From positions 434,001 to 498,000 of the forward strand of contig JAMAHW010000012.1 in assembly GCA_023627715.1 (NCBI GenBank): a DNA stretch of 64,000 nt, given 5' to 3'. The DNA comes from Periconia sp. R9002. Lineage: Eukaryota; Ascomycota; Dothideomycetes; Pleosporales; Periconiaceae. The translations under genes and the position numbers were made by a program. This document shows, in pieces, positions 48,872 through 59,122 of the stretch (positions are counted from its first letter, which is position 1; every line of letters begins with the position of its first letter). The notes under the pieces were generated by a model. The model did no database searches. It was not told the origin of the DNA and saw nothing but the letters and a program-made list of their open reading frames with translations.

Positions 48872-49768
48872 ATGCTTCGGTCTTCGAACGAACATCAGCA
48901 ACTTACATCTCTTTTATGGCGAGTACACCTCGTGACTACCAAAAAAGCCCAGACTTCATGTTCACGGAGGTCCATGACGACATATCGCGACTCCCGGAAT
49001 CTCCGTTACGACCCTTCCACATGTTATACCGGCCCTTGCCACCCAGACGATATGAGCATACCCAGAGACATCCTCTCTGTTCCTCCCGACGAACAATTGT
49101 CCTCCATATTGTCTAGACCAATGATGATGATAACGTCAGAATGCGCGTCTCGCCGTGATTCACTGCAGGCGTTTCTTTTAACACCTTGGTCTCAACTTCG
49201 GAACTCGAAAATAATACACAGTGCGGTTCTGAAGGTACGAACTTCAGAACTAGATCTCCTATTGCGGCTCGACCTAATGAATTACGGGAGGCGAGATGTG
49301 TCCGCAGAGCGCTCCGAATGTCAAGCTTCGAGAAGCTCAAAGGTCGAAGAGGGATGTGCGGAGCGATCTAGCTTTGGCAGTATCATGCCATGCCGCCACC
49401 TATCATGCCACTCGGGCATGGCACCCATTCTTCTGATCAACATAGCAACAGCATTGAAACAATACTACCCGCCACCTGGACAGAATTCAAGACCATACCT
49501 GGAACCCTCCCAACCTCCTGGCGTAAGAGATACTCCGACGAGGTTTCAATCTGGAATCAGCGTCTTGTCATCGAGGTCGAGGAGGTCGTCCTCCTCATCG
49601 TCTTCAAGATCCTCGTTGTCATCTGGCGCAGCCTCCACACTTGACTCTCGCGACCTCAAGACGAGGCCATATAGGTCCGGCACGCGTTCGAGGATTTATT
49701 CCGTCACAGAAGTGGATCAAGTTCAACCTGCCAGTGACTATGGAGGGAGCTGTCAAAACCGAGTCTGA
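48872..49768 (+). CDS. Doubtful open frame, serine-rich C-terminus
   Basis: Starting at ATG 48872, 298 codons remain open. The second half (QYYPPPGQNSRPYLEPSQPP, then SRSRRSSSSSSSRSSLSSGA) is plausible disordered protein. The first half is poor, and overlapping plus frames (MASTPRDYQKSPDFMFTEVH at 48916) look equally protein-like. Missing introns or a decayed gene are likely. No family is recognised. Confidence 0.22.
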   Translation: MLRSSNEHQQLTSLLWRVHLVTTKKAQTSCSRRSMTTYRDSRNLRYDPSTCYTGPCHPDDMSIPRDILSVPPDEQLSSILSRPMMMITSECASRRDSLQAFLLTPWSQLRNSKIIHSAVLKVRTSELDLLLRLDLMNYGRRDVSAERSECQASRSSKVEEGCAERSSFGSIMPCRHLSCHSGMAPILLINIATALKQYYPPPGQNSRPYLEPSQPPGVRDTPTRFQSGISVLSSRSRRSSSSSSSRSSLSSGAASTLDSRDLKTRPYRSGTRSRIYSVTEVDQVQPASDYGGSCQNRV

Positions 49769-51521
49769 CCGCTGGTTGCGATTCAAACTCTCATCATCAG
49801 TGACCAGTGAAGGCATTTCGACGCTACCCCGATACCCATGCCAGAAATAGAGAACACAGATTCCATCCTTCGGCTACAGACACACATACGCGCCCTACCG
49901 AAACATTGAAACTGTTTATCGTACCAAAAAAAAGCTCAATTGCATGTTGCCAGTGAGGCGGCGCCGGGGATGCTCTTCCCAGATACCCATTGGGGTGCAA
50001 GAGGAAACGCAACCCCGAATTTTACAATCCATGCCGTATTGTGCCATCGGAGGCCGCCCATGTCTAGTTGAACGCCATCGATGAACGTTCTGAACTCAGA
50101 CAAGACATGTGATGGAGCACATGGATTGTTTCTACAGAGTAGTGGAGGTGGCGCTGGACTCTGTCTTGTATGGGGGTGATGGGGTGGTGATGGCCTGGGT
50201 GTCATTTTTGCGAGCAGTTGAAGGACCGGCATAGATGTGGTTGACTGCGGTCCACTGCTCTGGAGGAGAGTGAAGTTCGACGGCAACGGTTGAGCGAGGC
50301 GAAATGACGCTCTCAAAATCGTTGGTGTCGGGGGTTATGAAGTTGCCTCCCGTTACTTGTTGAAGAGCTTGGTGCCCGCTGCGTTACTTGTTCAAGAGTT
50401 TGGTGCGATTACTTGGTCAAGGGTTGGTGCTCTTGTGCTTGATTTCACAGCAGCGCATCTTCAGCTTGAACATCAACGCTTCTCTCGCCTTTGTGTTGAT
50501 TGTAGAACGGGTTTCCAGGCGATCGTAGTCGAATGGACTAATCAACATCCAGAGGAACGGACAGGCGTCATAAATCGGAATGAGGGCACTCAGCGCAAAA
50601 CGTGGTGGGCTTGTGCTTGGGTTCTTGGTAAACCAAACCACGAACAATGTCCATGACAGGAGGTCCTATCACTTCCCGCCATAAGGCTTGGTGCTTATGC
50701 TCTTATGTCTAAATTCATGTTGGACATCGGAATCCTTCCTTTCGGCCGGATCCACGTCCTTACTTGTTAAAGAGTTTGATGCTGCAGCGAAAGATGTCAC
50801 GCGGATTGTCTAGCTCTGGAGGCAGTACCCGGTCCCGCAAAGCCGCCTTCGTGTGACACGCTCGGTGAAAGACTAATGAGACTCTGAGGCAGAGCTTAGA
50901 GGTTGTCATGGGTAGTGGATGAGTAGGTGTGATGGTAATGGAATCGAGGAGTTTAGTGATGGTCGATTTGGAGTCATACGGCTCGAGCTCTGGCGACGAT
51001 CGCGGAACGATGATGACAAGGTGGAACACCCACGACATCGAGTCGATACGATGGAAGATGCCGATTATGAATAGCCAACCCTGGTCGACGTGTGTTGAAA
51101 TGTCCCCGATTTCCGGTGACGACGGATGACGCCGAAGCGAATGAAAAGAGCTAGGAATCGAGGAGCCGGAGAGGACATGGGAGACGACAACATGGTGCAA
51201 GAGAGACCCGGAATAGATCGCAAAGCTGGTTGGAGAAACGGAGTCACCAATGCTAGGAGCTGTATCGGCAATGTATCATTGCAGTTCTGTGCCAATGCCG
51301 TTGCTTGAGGATCCGAAGATGAGCGAGCGACTTTGACAAGACCGACCGTCCGAATACAATGATGAGAAAAATGAATATTGTGGGTAATCGGAAGCCTTTC
51401 AGAGTTTGTGGTTCCCAGGATGGTCAGCCCGGAAGGACCTGTGGCCGGAGGTGTTGATGGTTTGCTGTTGTGAATGAGCTTTCGATGTTTTCACGGTCGA
51501 CCGAAGCTCGATAGCGTGGGC
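49769..51521. other. Undecided region with minus-strand peptide-like pieces
   Basis: The minus frame 50760-51200 ends RDRVLPPELDNPRDIFRCSI and has protein-like texture, but I found no family or coherent exon chain. The four short repeats listed above lie here. Confidence 0.3.
50354..50781. repeat. Short repeat TTACTTGTTnAAGAGnTTGGTGC, four copies
   Basis: Three close copies begin near 50354, 50384 and 50409 and a fourth near 50760. They differ at a few positions. No function is evident. Confidence 0.45.
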
Positions 51522-52021
51522 TTAGCCCATTCCGTTGCCGAAGCTCTGAGAATATGGGATTTGGGAGTCTTGAGGCTTTCCAAGGATGAGCTTGGCCGAT
51601 AGAGTCCGTCTTACTGTCCGCGTTGATCTATCCAACTGCCCTGCGACAGCTTGCGGTACGAGTAAGGCACACTTGCTCCAAGTAGGTGTCTGTGAGAGAG
51701 TCAGCTTTTGAGCGAATCTGAGGTTGAAGTCGTCACCACGAGGTCCCGCCGCAATCGTGCTGCTGGCGGTACTCAAAATCGGTTGATTGACCGCGCGCGC
51801 CTTGCAAGAGGTTTGTAGTGGAGTTGTCTACATACCTGTGAAAGCCGAGACACAGAAGCCTCGTACTGGATGGAGACCCTGATGAAGACCTTGCTGTCAA
51901 AGGTGATGGTGCTCAAGAAGTTGGCGAGTAGAGGACCGGTGAGACCCAAACCACTTAGAGGAGGCAGCAACGCCGTCGCAGCGACGAAGTTCTTGAGAAG
52001 GAGGAGCAGAAGCGAAGTCAA
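51522..52021 (-). other. Possible minus-strand gene fragment
   Basis: From ATG 52021: MTSLLLLLLKNFVAATALLP, then a hydrophobic stretch ending EASVSRLSQ at a GTATGT donor. A second frame 51776-51522 reads SKCALLVPQAVAGQLDRSTR. The simple splice between them is out of phase, so either extra introns exist or the gene is broken. Confidence 0.28.
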
Positions 52022-54272
52022 AAGAAGAGATCACGAGAGACTGCTATCCACAAAAGAGGGAAAAGGAGTTTTCTACTTGCTACAGCTTCTCGTGGGGATG
52101 GCGACTTGGTGGTGGGGTGAAGGAGAAAGGCAGCCCACGACCGCCCTAAACTCCTCTTGCAGCACGGACCACCCGACGACGATGCCCCCATGTTCACTGC
52201 CGCCACCAAGGCTGCATTTCTCACTGAAGCCATCGAAGTAAAGGCGGAATTCTTCCGGGAAGGGCAGCAAACTCATGGATGTTGCAGTTGGCAAACACAC
52301 GCCATCTACCTAGTTTTTGGAAGGAATAGCCGCGCCAGCCTTCTCCATGAGCATACCACAGACTACCTCCGGGTTGCGCTCGAGAACTTTGGGCTTCCCG
52401 GAAGGGTTAGATGGCTCGTGAAAGTTGTGTGCTTTCTCCAAACATTTTGCACGCGCATGTCAACTGACCGCAAGAAGAACGCCCCATCACAGCGCTTGGC
52501 GGATGTTTGCAAAGTGAACCACCATTTCAACATCAAAGCGAACATCTGCAGATGGCACGAATAGCTTTCCACGTTCCTGGCCTCAAGTGTTTTCAGGGAG
52601 CATAGTTTCCATTTTAATCTACGTGAAAAATGATGTCGATTCACCTCTACAGTCGTCGCCTCTGCATAACTTGCCTTGGTCAAAAAGCCAGAGTCCTCTC
52701 ACGTAGCCAGCTACCTCCACCTGAGCTGTCTTTGGAGCAAATATTCGTACAAAAAGCTGTGAAGATATCAAAGCAGCGTACTCGATCCTGCACTCCATCT
52801 GATGTTCCGAATCTGCATATGAGGGGCCGAAGATGAGGACTCGTGAGATTGCGCAAAGTGGGCGTGTGGGTGGGTCGAGCCAGCTGCCCCTCTATCGCAT
52901 CGTCAACCAGTACCAAATTGTGAGAGAGTCTTTGCCTGGCGGTGACAGTGGGTGGGACATTCGTCTGCCTATGATGCTTGGCTACGGTTACTCTGCGTGT
53001 CTAAAAGAACCATGGCCTAACAGCACACATCACCATTCATTCAGTAGTCTTGGGTGTGGAAATTCAGTAACAGGCGAGGGTTTTGAAGCAAAGGTTGAAG
53101 ATCCTACGCCCTTCCGCATTGTTGATGGTGTGATTCCTGGCTATGCAATGACATTCAGAGCCTTTTCTTGTCTGACTGGTGGAAACTCACTGCCCCAGAA
53201 GTATGGGTGCCATCATGGAACTTCTCCCGGAAGTTACCCAAGCCATCTCCCAGTGCTATGGCAAGTCAGCTCGCCTAGATTGCTAGCCGGGAGCCTTTGT
53301 GTTCTTGGAAAGCCTTGAGCGCATCACCGACGCAGTTGTTGCATGCCAATCTGTGCGTTTCCTCTTTGGCGCGGTGCGAGTGCACTTCCTACCATTTTGT
53401 GCCTGGCGTCGCAGACAAAGGGAGCTCTTCCAGGTATTCATACGCATCATACTGCTGTAAGCTTCCTCCTGTCGAAAGTGTTGTCGAAATCGTAGGCTCG
53501 GGGGAAGGAGACTGGTCAGGAAGACTTTCCCAACTCAAGGCTTTGGCCAGCCCGGTCGCGCCCATTATTGTAGTTTTATGAGACTTCCGGCACAGCAGTT
53601 CGCTAGCAGTATGTGGTTCCTTTCCTTCATGAAACCTGGATGCACCGATCGGGAGCTTCTACTGTACGCCATATGCGAATGCGGACGTCCTGTGTCAACC
53701 CGCGTAGTCATCTTACAATACCTGCCGTCTTCTCTGCGCAGAATGTATGGCAACGGCTTCGAGAGCATGCGTTCGTATACGGTTCGTTCGGGAGCTCAAG
53801 GGAGAAATGCGTAGTCGGTGGCCCTTCTTCGACTTGGGGATCTGGCACGGGCGCGTTGTTCGGTTTCCCAAGTTTGCCTACGGAGCAATAATGGTGCTTG
53901 TGAGTTTCTCAGATTTTCCACACTGCAAGTAAAAATAAGTCCATGGGAAAGGAGATACTCACGAGTGCGGGATCCGTGGAGTACTTGCTACGACGTTGGG
54001 CTTTTCATACGGAGGCCACCTCCTGCAGAACGTTGCTGCATAGGCTCAGTCGTCTCCAAAAAATAACCGGAAGAAAATGACAGCCATCATTCTGTGGGTG
54101 TCAAGGTGGTAGATCGCTCGTGGGGACAAGAGGCGGCATCTGCTGAGCTGGGTGGTGGAGGACCCGCCAAACTGCCAGTCGCCCTCCACGCAAACAAACT
54201 TCGCCTGCCCTTTCCCTGCGCCTACAGCCTCTGCGGCAGCTTATACGCGCCGATAGCACGTGACCCTAGTGC
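52022..54272. other. Intergenic or undecided
   Basis: Open frames at 52157-52564 and 52833-53318 are of moderate length but have no recognisable domain and no clear splice partners. Confidence 0.3.
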
Positions 54273-54444
54273 AAAAAAAAATCCAAAAAATAACTGTAAC
54301 CGATCGGATTCGAACTTGTAACCTGTAAATTTTAAGTTAGCAAACGTCGAAACCACGCGGCCATAGGAGGTGCAATCCTCAATCGCCACAATCTATGCAG
54401 CACTCCTATGGCCGAGGATCTTTGCAAATAGTTCAGTATATATA
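54273..54444 (-). repeat. Hairpin-tRNA-like element, copy F
   Basis: On the minus strand: TATATATA (54444-54437), CTATTTGCAA, arms GGCCATAGGAG and CTCCTATGGCC (54413-54403 and 54369-54359), TGGCCGCGTGG, AGTTCGAATCC, then T6 (54290-54285) and T9 (54281-54273). Arms are the same as in A and C; the hairpin loop differs. Confidence 0.7.
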
Positions 54445-55336
54445 GGCCATAAAATGGTCCTTGGGTGTATGGGTGTGTGGTACAGAGATGAGGGAAGCGA
54501 GATGATGGTGAGGCTAATGCAGGCTCGTGGGTGGCTGGAATTGGTTACTGGGTGGGAGATTAAGACTGTGCGCGCTGGGTGTGTGCTTTTGAGGAAGGTG
54601 CGTGAATTGCTATTGGGTGCTAACGTGCTGTAGACTACTGCGTGGACTTTGCGGAATTTGGTGGGCGTGAACGCCTGCGAATTGGTCTGAAAAACGGTGG
54701 GATCGTCAAGATTCGAGGGAGACTTGACGTGGAAGCCTTTATGCGTGAGCATTCTGTGCGGTTGGTTCGATTCCAGCTCCCATCTGCGATCTCCTTCTCG
54801 ACTGGGAATTCCTGCTTTATGAGGAACTGGGAAAATGCACAATTCTCGAAATGCGTGTGGATTCTTCCGCAAATCCAACATTCACGACATTCAAAAGATT
54901 CAAAGGTAAGAAGAAATCTCCTATTTTCATTCATATCAAAAAGCCAAACCCCCCTTCCCATCCCCCTGCCATTCCCCTTGATCCGTCAATCCGTGGATCT
55001 CAGCCAATTCTTTCTCCCTGCAACCTTGCACATCTCTCCAGAAGGGACAATGCTCCAATTCTTTCGACTCCACATCCTTCCGTGATACCCCTTCAAGATG
55101 ACTAGTAGCTGTCCTAGCGACCATCTTTTTCAAGATGGCCAGTACCCCCGTTCGCGGGTCAGTACCTTCGTTAGTGACCGGGCGAGCGTCTATTGCGGGG
55201 CACTCCCTATCACAAATATATAGGAAGATTGTGACTTCTCCTCTTCGCCTCAAGTGTGTCTTCATCAATTCCTTGGGATGTTTAGTTGTGCAAGTATCGA
55301 ATCCGGAGAACCTTCTTCGCAGTCAGTCACTCGCTT
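54445..55336. other. Intergenic with scattered short palindromes
   Basis: Near 55120-55200 small inverted repeats such as CATCTTTTTCAAGATG and CCCGTTCGCGGG occur just before the satellite. Confidence 0.4.
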
Positions 55337-55850
55337 ATTCCCTTTGGGAATTTTAGCGATACTTATAGTGGAGAGGGTGATCCTGTGGAGACTTCTCGTG
55401 CTTCTGTCATTCCTATGTTGTTATGTCAGTATTTGCGGTGGAGGAAGGAGGAATATCTTGCAGCCTGTCCCTCACTTATTCCTTCTGGAATCTTAGTGAT
55501 ACACGCAACGCAGATGGTTCTTTGCTTTTCCGCTGCTTGTACACCACCCGTTCACAGGAAATCTTGTTTGTGTGAGCAAAGACTAGAGGAACCTATTCCA
55601 CACCTCTCCCTCACTTATTCCATTCGGAATCTTAGTGATACCTGCAAGGAAAAGGGGATTCTGTTCTGCGCCCGTGCTTCAATCGATCCCCGAGAACATT
55701 CACGATGAACAAAACGGAGGAGAGAAAGTCTCTTTGAAGCCCCTCCCTCGCTCATCCCCCGGGATCTCAGCGATACCAGCCGAAAAGAAGACCTCTCTGT
55801 TCTCCACTCGTTCTTTACCTACCCATCTGGGAATTTAGTGATACACACAC
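55337..55850 (+). repeat. About 139-bp satellite with a palindrome in each unit
   Basis: Palindromes at 55337-55351 (ATTCCCTTTGGGAAT), 55478-55491, 55617-55630, 55754-55765 (ATCCCCCGGGAT) and 55822-55831 are each followed by TTAGTGATAC or CAGCGATAC. Spacing is 141, 139, 137 and 68 nt, the last being half a unit. Stem bases change in pairs while loops vary (TTT, TTCT, ATTC, CC, TC). The sequence between palindromes is poorly conserved. Confidence 0.65.
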
Positions 55851-57312
55851 GCAAGAAGAACAAAGGAGAAGTCACAAACCTTCCCCAATCCTCCACTCAA
55901 AAAGGGCCAGATAGGTACCGAGACGTCCACCGTTTCCTGTCCGCGCTTAGTTCGTACCAAGATCAAGAGTCGTAGGGCGCGTGATGTCAACGACCAACAA
56001 CCATCCCCTTCCTTTGGTTTTCCACATTGACAGCTCCTTCAAAGCTTTGAGATGTGTTGAGAAGAAGGAAAGGGGACACTTTCATCTTCTTCCTCCGTCT
56101 GAGACCTTGTAAAGCACGCGGGTAATACCTTAGCCTCTCTTAGAAGCGGATTGAGGCTCTGTCGCGTGTCTTGAAGGCGGTGGGAGAGATGGGTGACTTC
56201 GAGACGGGAGAGTCGTTTTTGACTTGAATGTCTCGGGGTTGGTGTGGAATTAACGTCTGTCTGCTCCGTCGCCTGAGTAGAGTGAGGTCGTGGGTCGGTT
56301 TCACTTTCGCTCGTGCGCCCGCACTTGGCGATTGTGGTCTAGTGGTGTTTTGAACGAGTTAGTTGTGTGTTTGCTTTTGTTGAGTGTATGGGTGAAGGGT
56401 GTGAGATTTTGCACTTACGGCGTGCTGTGGAGTGATTGCGATGCTTTTGTTTGTTTGCTTGATGAATGATGTGGCTTTAGAGATCCCCTGCTAACTCTTT
56501 GTACGAATGGCTACAAGCGTTTGCAGATGGCCTCATAGGAGGCAGTGTCCGACGAAGTACTTCTTCCGGTATCACAACTTGCGAGATTTGCGTCCTGCTG
56601 CGAAGGGAAACAACGTAAGTAGCCTCCTCCGCCGCCGCCATTAGCATCGCCCCAAGAATTGTCGCAAGTTTGTATCCCGAATCTTCGCTCTTGAATTACT
56701 TTTACGATGCCAATCTTTCGTTTCGTAAGATGTAATTTTGGCATCGCTGCCTCCAGCAACCGCAACTGGGCAGACAGTCGTTACCTATGCTCTTTAATCT
56801 TTTCCACGGTGTTGTGGACACACCCTGCGCAAATCGGTTATAACATAATTACGAAGTTTGGGGTGATTCAAACTTACAGGGAATTCAACGCTGCATTACA
56901 AATATGTGGTGTGTTCAAGTCCCTCATCGGACAATTAATAAAGTTCCTTCGCGGGAACTGGAATATTCGCTGTGGCAGCCACTTTGCGCAACCGCTACAT
57001 GCAAGAAACCTGCAAAGGTCAGCAAGACGTTCAATTTGTCCAAACTGGGCACAGCAAAGGTTCGACCAGAACGATCACCTCTCCGTTCGTTTGGAGTCTG
57101 GGAATAGAGTTATCCTACGCACCTACTGCAGGCTGCGAAATTTGGATTCTCCGCGTCTCTGCGGAGAGAGAAATTTATCAAAAATCTCTGCATAGGAAAT
57201 CGCGTAAGGGAATCATCCAACCTCTGCGAAAGAAATGCCGTTGAGACAGGGTATTCTAGCCAAAATGCTATAATCCCCTGTCATTTGCTTAGCTTTCTGG
57301 AGTTATTAGCAA
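55851..57312. other. Intergenic, no firm gene
   Basis: The minus frame 56511-56765 ends CDTGRSTSSDTASYEAICKRL-like; with Cys and Gly runs it could be the last exon of a small secreted protein, but no signal peptide exon was found. Confidence 0.3.
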
Positions 57313-57490
57313 GATTTCGAGAGGAGTCAGTATTGCTGTGATTCAAAGGGAGCACTCAAAAAGAAGTTCTTAAAAGAACTTACATTTACAAAGATCCCGA
57401 GAGGGGACCTTATAAGATAAGTTCTTGACGGAACATTAGTTGAATCAGTTCTAAAAGGAACTGACGTACGAATGAACTGAGAAAGGCCAT
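57313..57490. repeat. Array of seven small hairpins, about 27-nt period
   Basis: Hairpin centres lie near 57320, 57346, 57372, 57401, 57427, 57454 and 57481. Examples are AAGTTCT-TAAA-AGAACTT (57364-57381), AAGATCCC-GAGAG-GGGACCTT (57391-57411) and CAGTTCT-AAAA-GGAACTG (57446-57463). Loops are purine-rich. Stems vary between units but stay paired, allowing G-U. Less regular hairpins continue to about 57680, including the 10-bp ACCAAGTTCT / AGAACTTGGT (57644-57653 / 57669-57678). Confidence 0.65.
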
Positions 57491-58657
57491 GACCAAGACC
57501 TCCCGACAGAATTATCACCTGTCATAAGACAAGAGTTCCGAGAGAAGTCTGTTTTAACTCGAGGCCGAGATGTTTGCTTCGACGGCGAAGAGGAGTTTTC
57601 GTCACGGATCATTCCCTACTTGGCCAAGGAAGGAAACATCTGTACCAAGTTCTGCTCGGCTCGTAAGGAGAACTTGGTTCACCTTGATGGTGCCGTCGCA
57701 TATTAATGAATATCCGAAAATAGAATTCATGGTGGCCGGGCTTGTAAAGGGCAGGAAGTGACCGGTCAACATTTCACTTATGTTGAGCGATAATAAGCTC
57801 TTTCGATAGAGCTGAGCTTTCTATCTTCCCTGATGCGGAGATATTGTCGAAACGAGATGTATTAAAGGCCTAAAGGTGAAGGTCAGCCTGATGATATGAA
57901 ATTCTCTCCAAGAAGGACACATGGTGTTGGGTACCTTACCTGTATGAGCTTCGTCTCTGAAGGAGTTAGATTACTTCCTTGACACCGCATCGGCTTTCGA
58001 CTGTAGGGAAGATCAGATTCAAGATTCCAGAAAATTCCCTCTCGTTGAAAGAGTTTGAGCCGATCGAATTCCTCCACGCACAATTGCAGCACATCGTTGC
58101 CAAAGGATTGGGAATTCAACATCCCCTGTAACTGGCGTTCAACCTGTTGAGTCAGCTTACTCGGCCATTGTTCAACGGCAATCATCATGATACCAGATAC
58201 GCATGCTGCGTCTTTACTCGATGCAAGTCTTCAAGTATGATCTGGTTGAGTTCATTACATGATCCATTTGTTCTTACGATCTATTTACACCTGCCGCCCC
58301 AGAATGAAGGCGAAAGCCTGTGTATCGTCTCAAACATTGATGAACATCATCTGCCGTATCGACAAAGCTGAAAAACAATCAGGAAAGTTCCTAGCAAAGG
58401 TCATTATTGTTAGTTCTGAAGATACATGCGAGCGTCATGATGGCTCACGGGCTAAGATCAGTTCCCTTGCTTCCTCTGTCTTCTAAAGAAGAACATAGCC
58501 TTGCATTTCAATATCATTGTTCGCGGTTTCAGGACCGGTATAGCTCAAGGAACTATGTTGGCTGTGGACGTGCACGCACGGTTAACTTCTTTTATTTGAT
58601 CATAGAAAACGAAGATTGCCCGGACTTGTCTTACCTTGATCAGGGCAGTTGTTGCCT
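57491..58657. other. Hairpin-rich non-coding region
   Basis: Irregular hairpins continue after the regular array, for example CAACAT..ATGTTG near 57760 and AGCTCT..AGAGCT near 57800. No coding feature is seen. Confidence 0.4.
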
Positions 58658-59122
58658 TTACAAGTAATGGCAACGCATACATCTGAGTATGTAGAACTGG
58701 TCTTGCAGGCGGTCGCGTTTCTTGAGGTCCTCCTCGAACATTTGGAGGAACATGCTTGCGGCCTCGTATAGTGTTTCCGGGGGTTGGTTTTCGCCGGTGG
58801 TCTGGAACCACCATTGCTGGAAAGCGACGGCCGTGTGTCCACCTCGAGTCCACATTCCCCAGTCGGACTCAGGATCGTGGGAGTCATGGTAGAGCCACAT
58901 CTCCGCGTCGTCGATGTAGTCAAATAGCTCGTTTAGTTTCTCAGTGTCGCCGCTCTTCATCGCCTCCATGTAGCTCAGAAAGAGCTCCTGGAGTAGTGTC
59001 GATGCGGTGGCGGCGGTCGGAATGAGTCCGCTGAGCTCGGCATGGCCTTCAAGCCAGTTGTCCCAGAATTGGTCGGCTCGGATCCTGGTGATCTTCTGAG
59101 ACACTTGTATGCGTATAGACAT
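58658..59122 (-). CDS. Hypothetical protein, 154 aa
   Basis: A single open frame from ATG 59122 reads MSIRIQVSQKITRIRADQFW, followed by DNWLEGHAELSGLIPTAATA, an acidic helical stretch (KLNELFDYIDDAEMWLYHD) and a Trp-rich segment (DWGMWTRGGHTAVAFQQWW). The composition is clearly protein-like and the other frames across it are not. The last dozen residues (YILRCMRCHYL) may instead be intronic read-through. A GTAAGA lies just downstream, so a further exon cannot be excluded. No family is recognised; no signal peptide. Confidence 0.6.
   Translation of the reverse strand: MSIRIQVSQKITRIRADQFWDNWLEGHAELSGLIPTAATASTLLQELFLSYMEAMKSGDTEKLNELFDYIDDAEMWLYHDSHDPESDWGMWTRGGHTAVAFQQWWFQTTGENQPPETLYEAASMFLQMFEEDLKKRDRLQDQFYILRCMRCHYL

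Noticed and set aside
57313..57490. CRISPR array
   Set aside because: The genome is fungal; the units are back-to-back hairpins without unique spacers or identical direct repeats.
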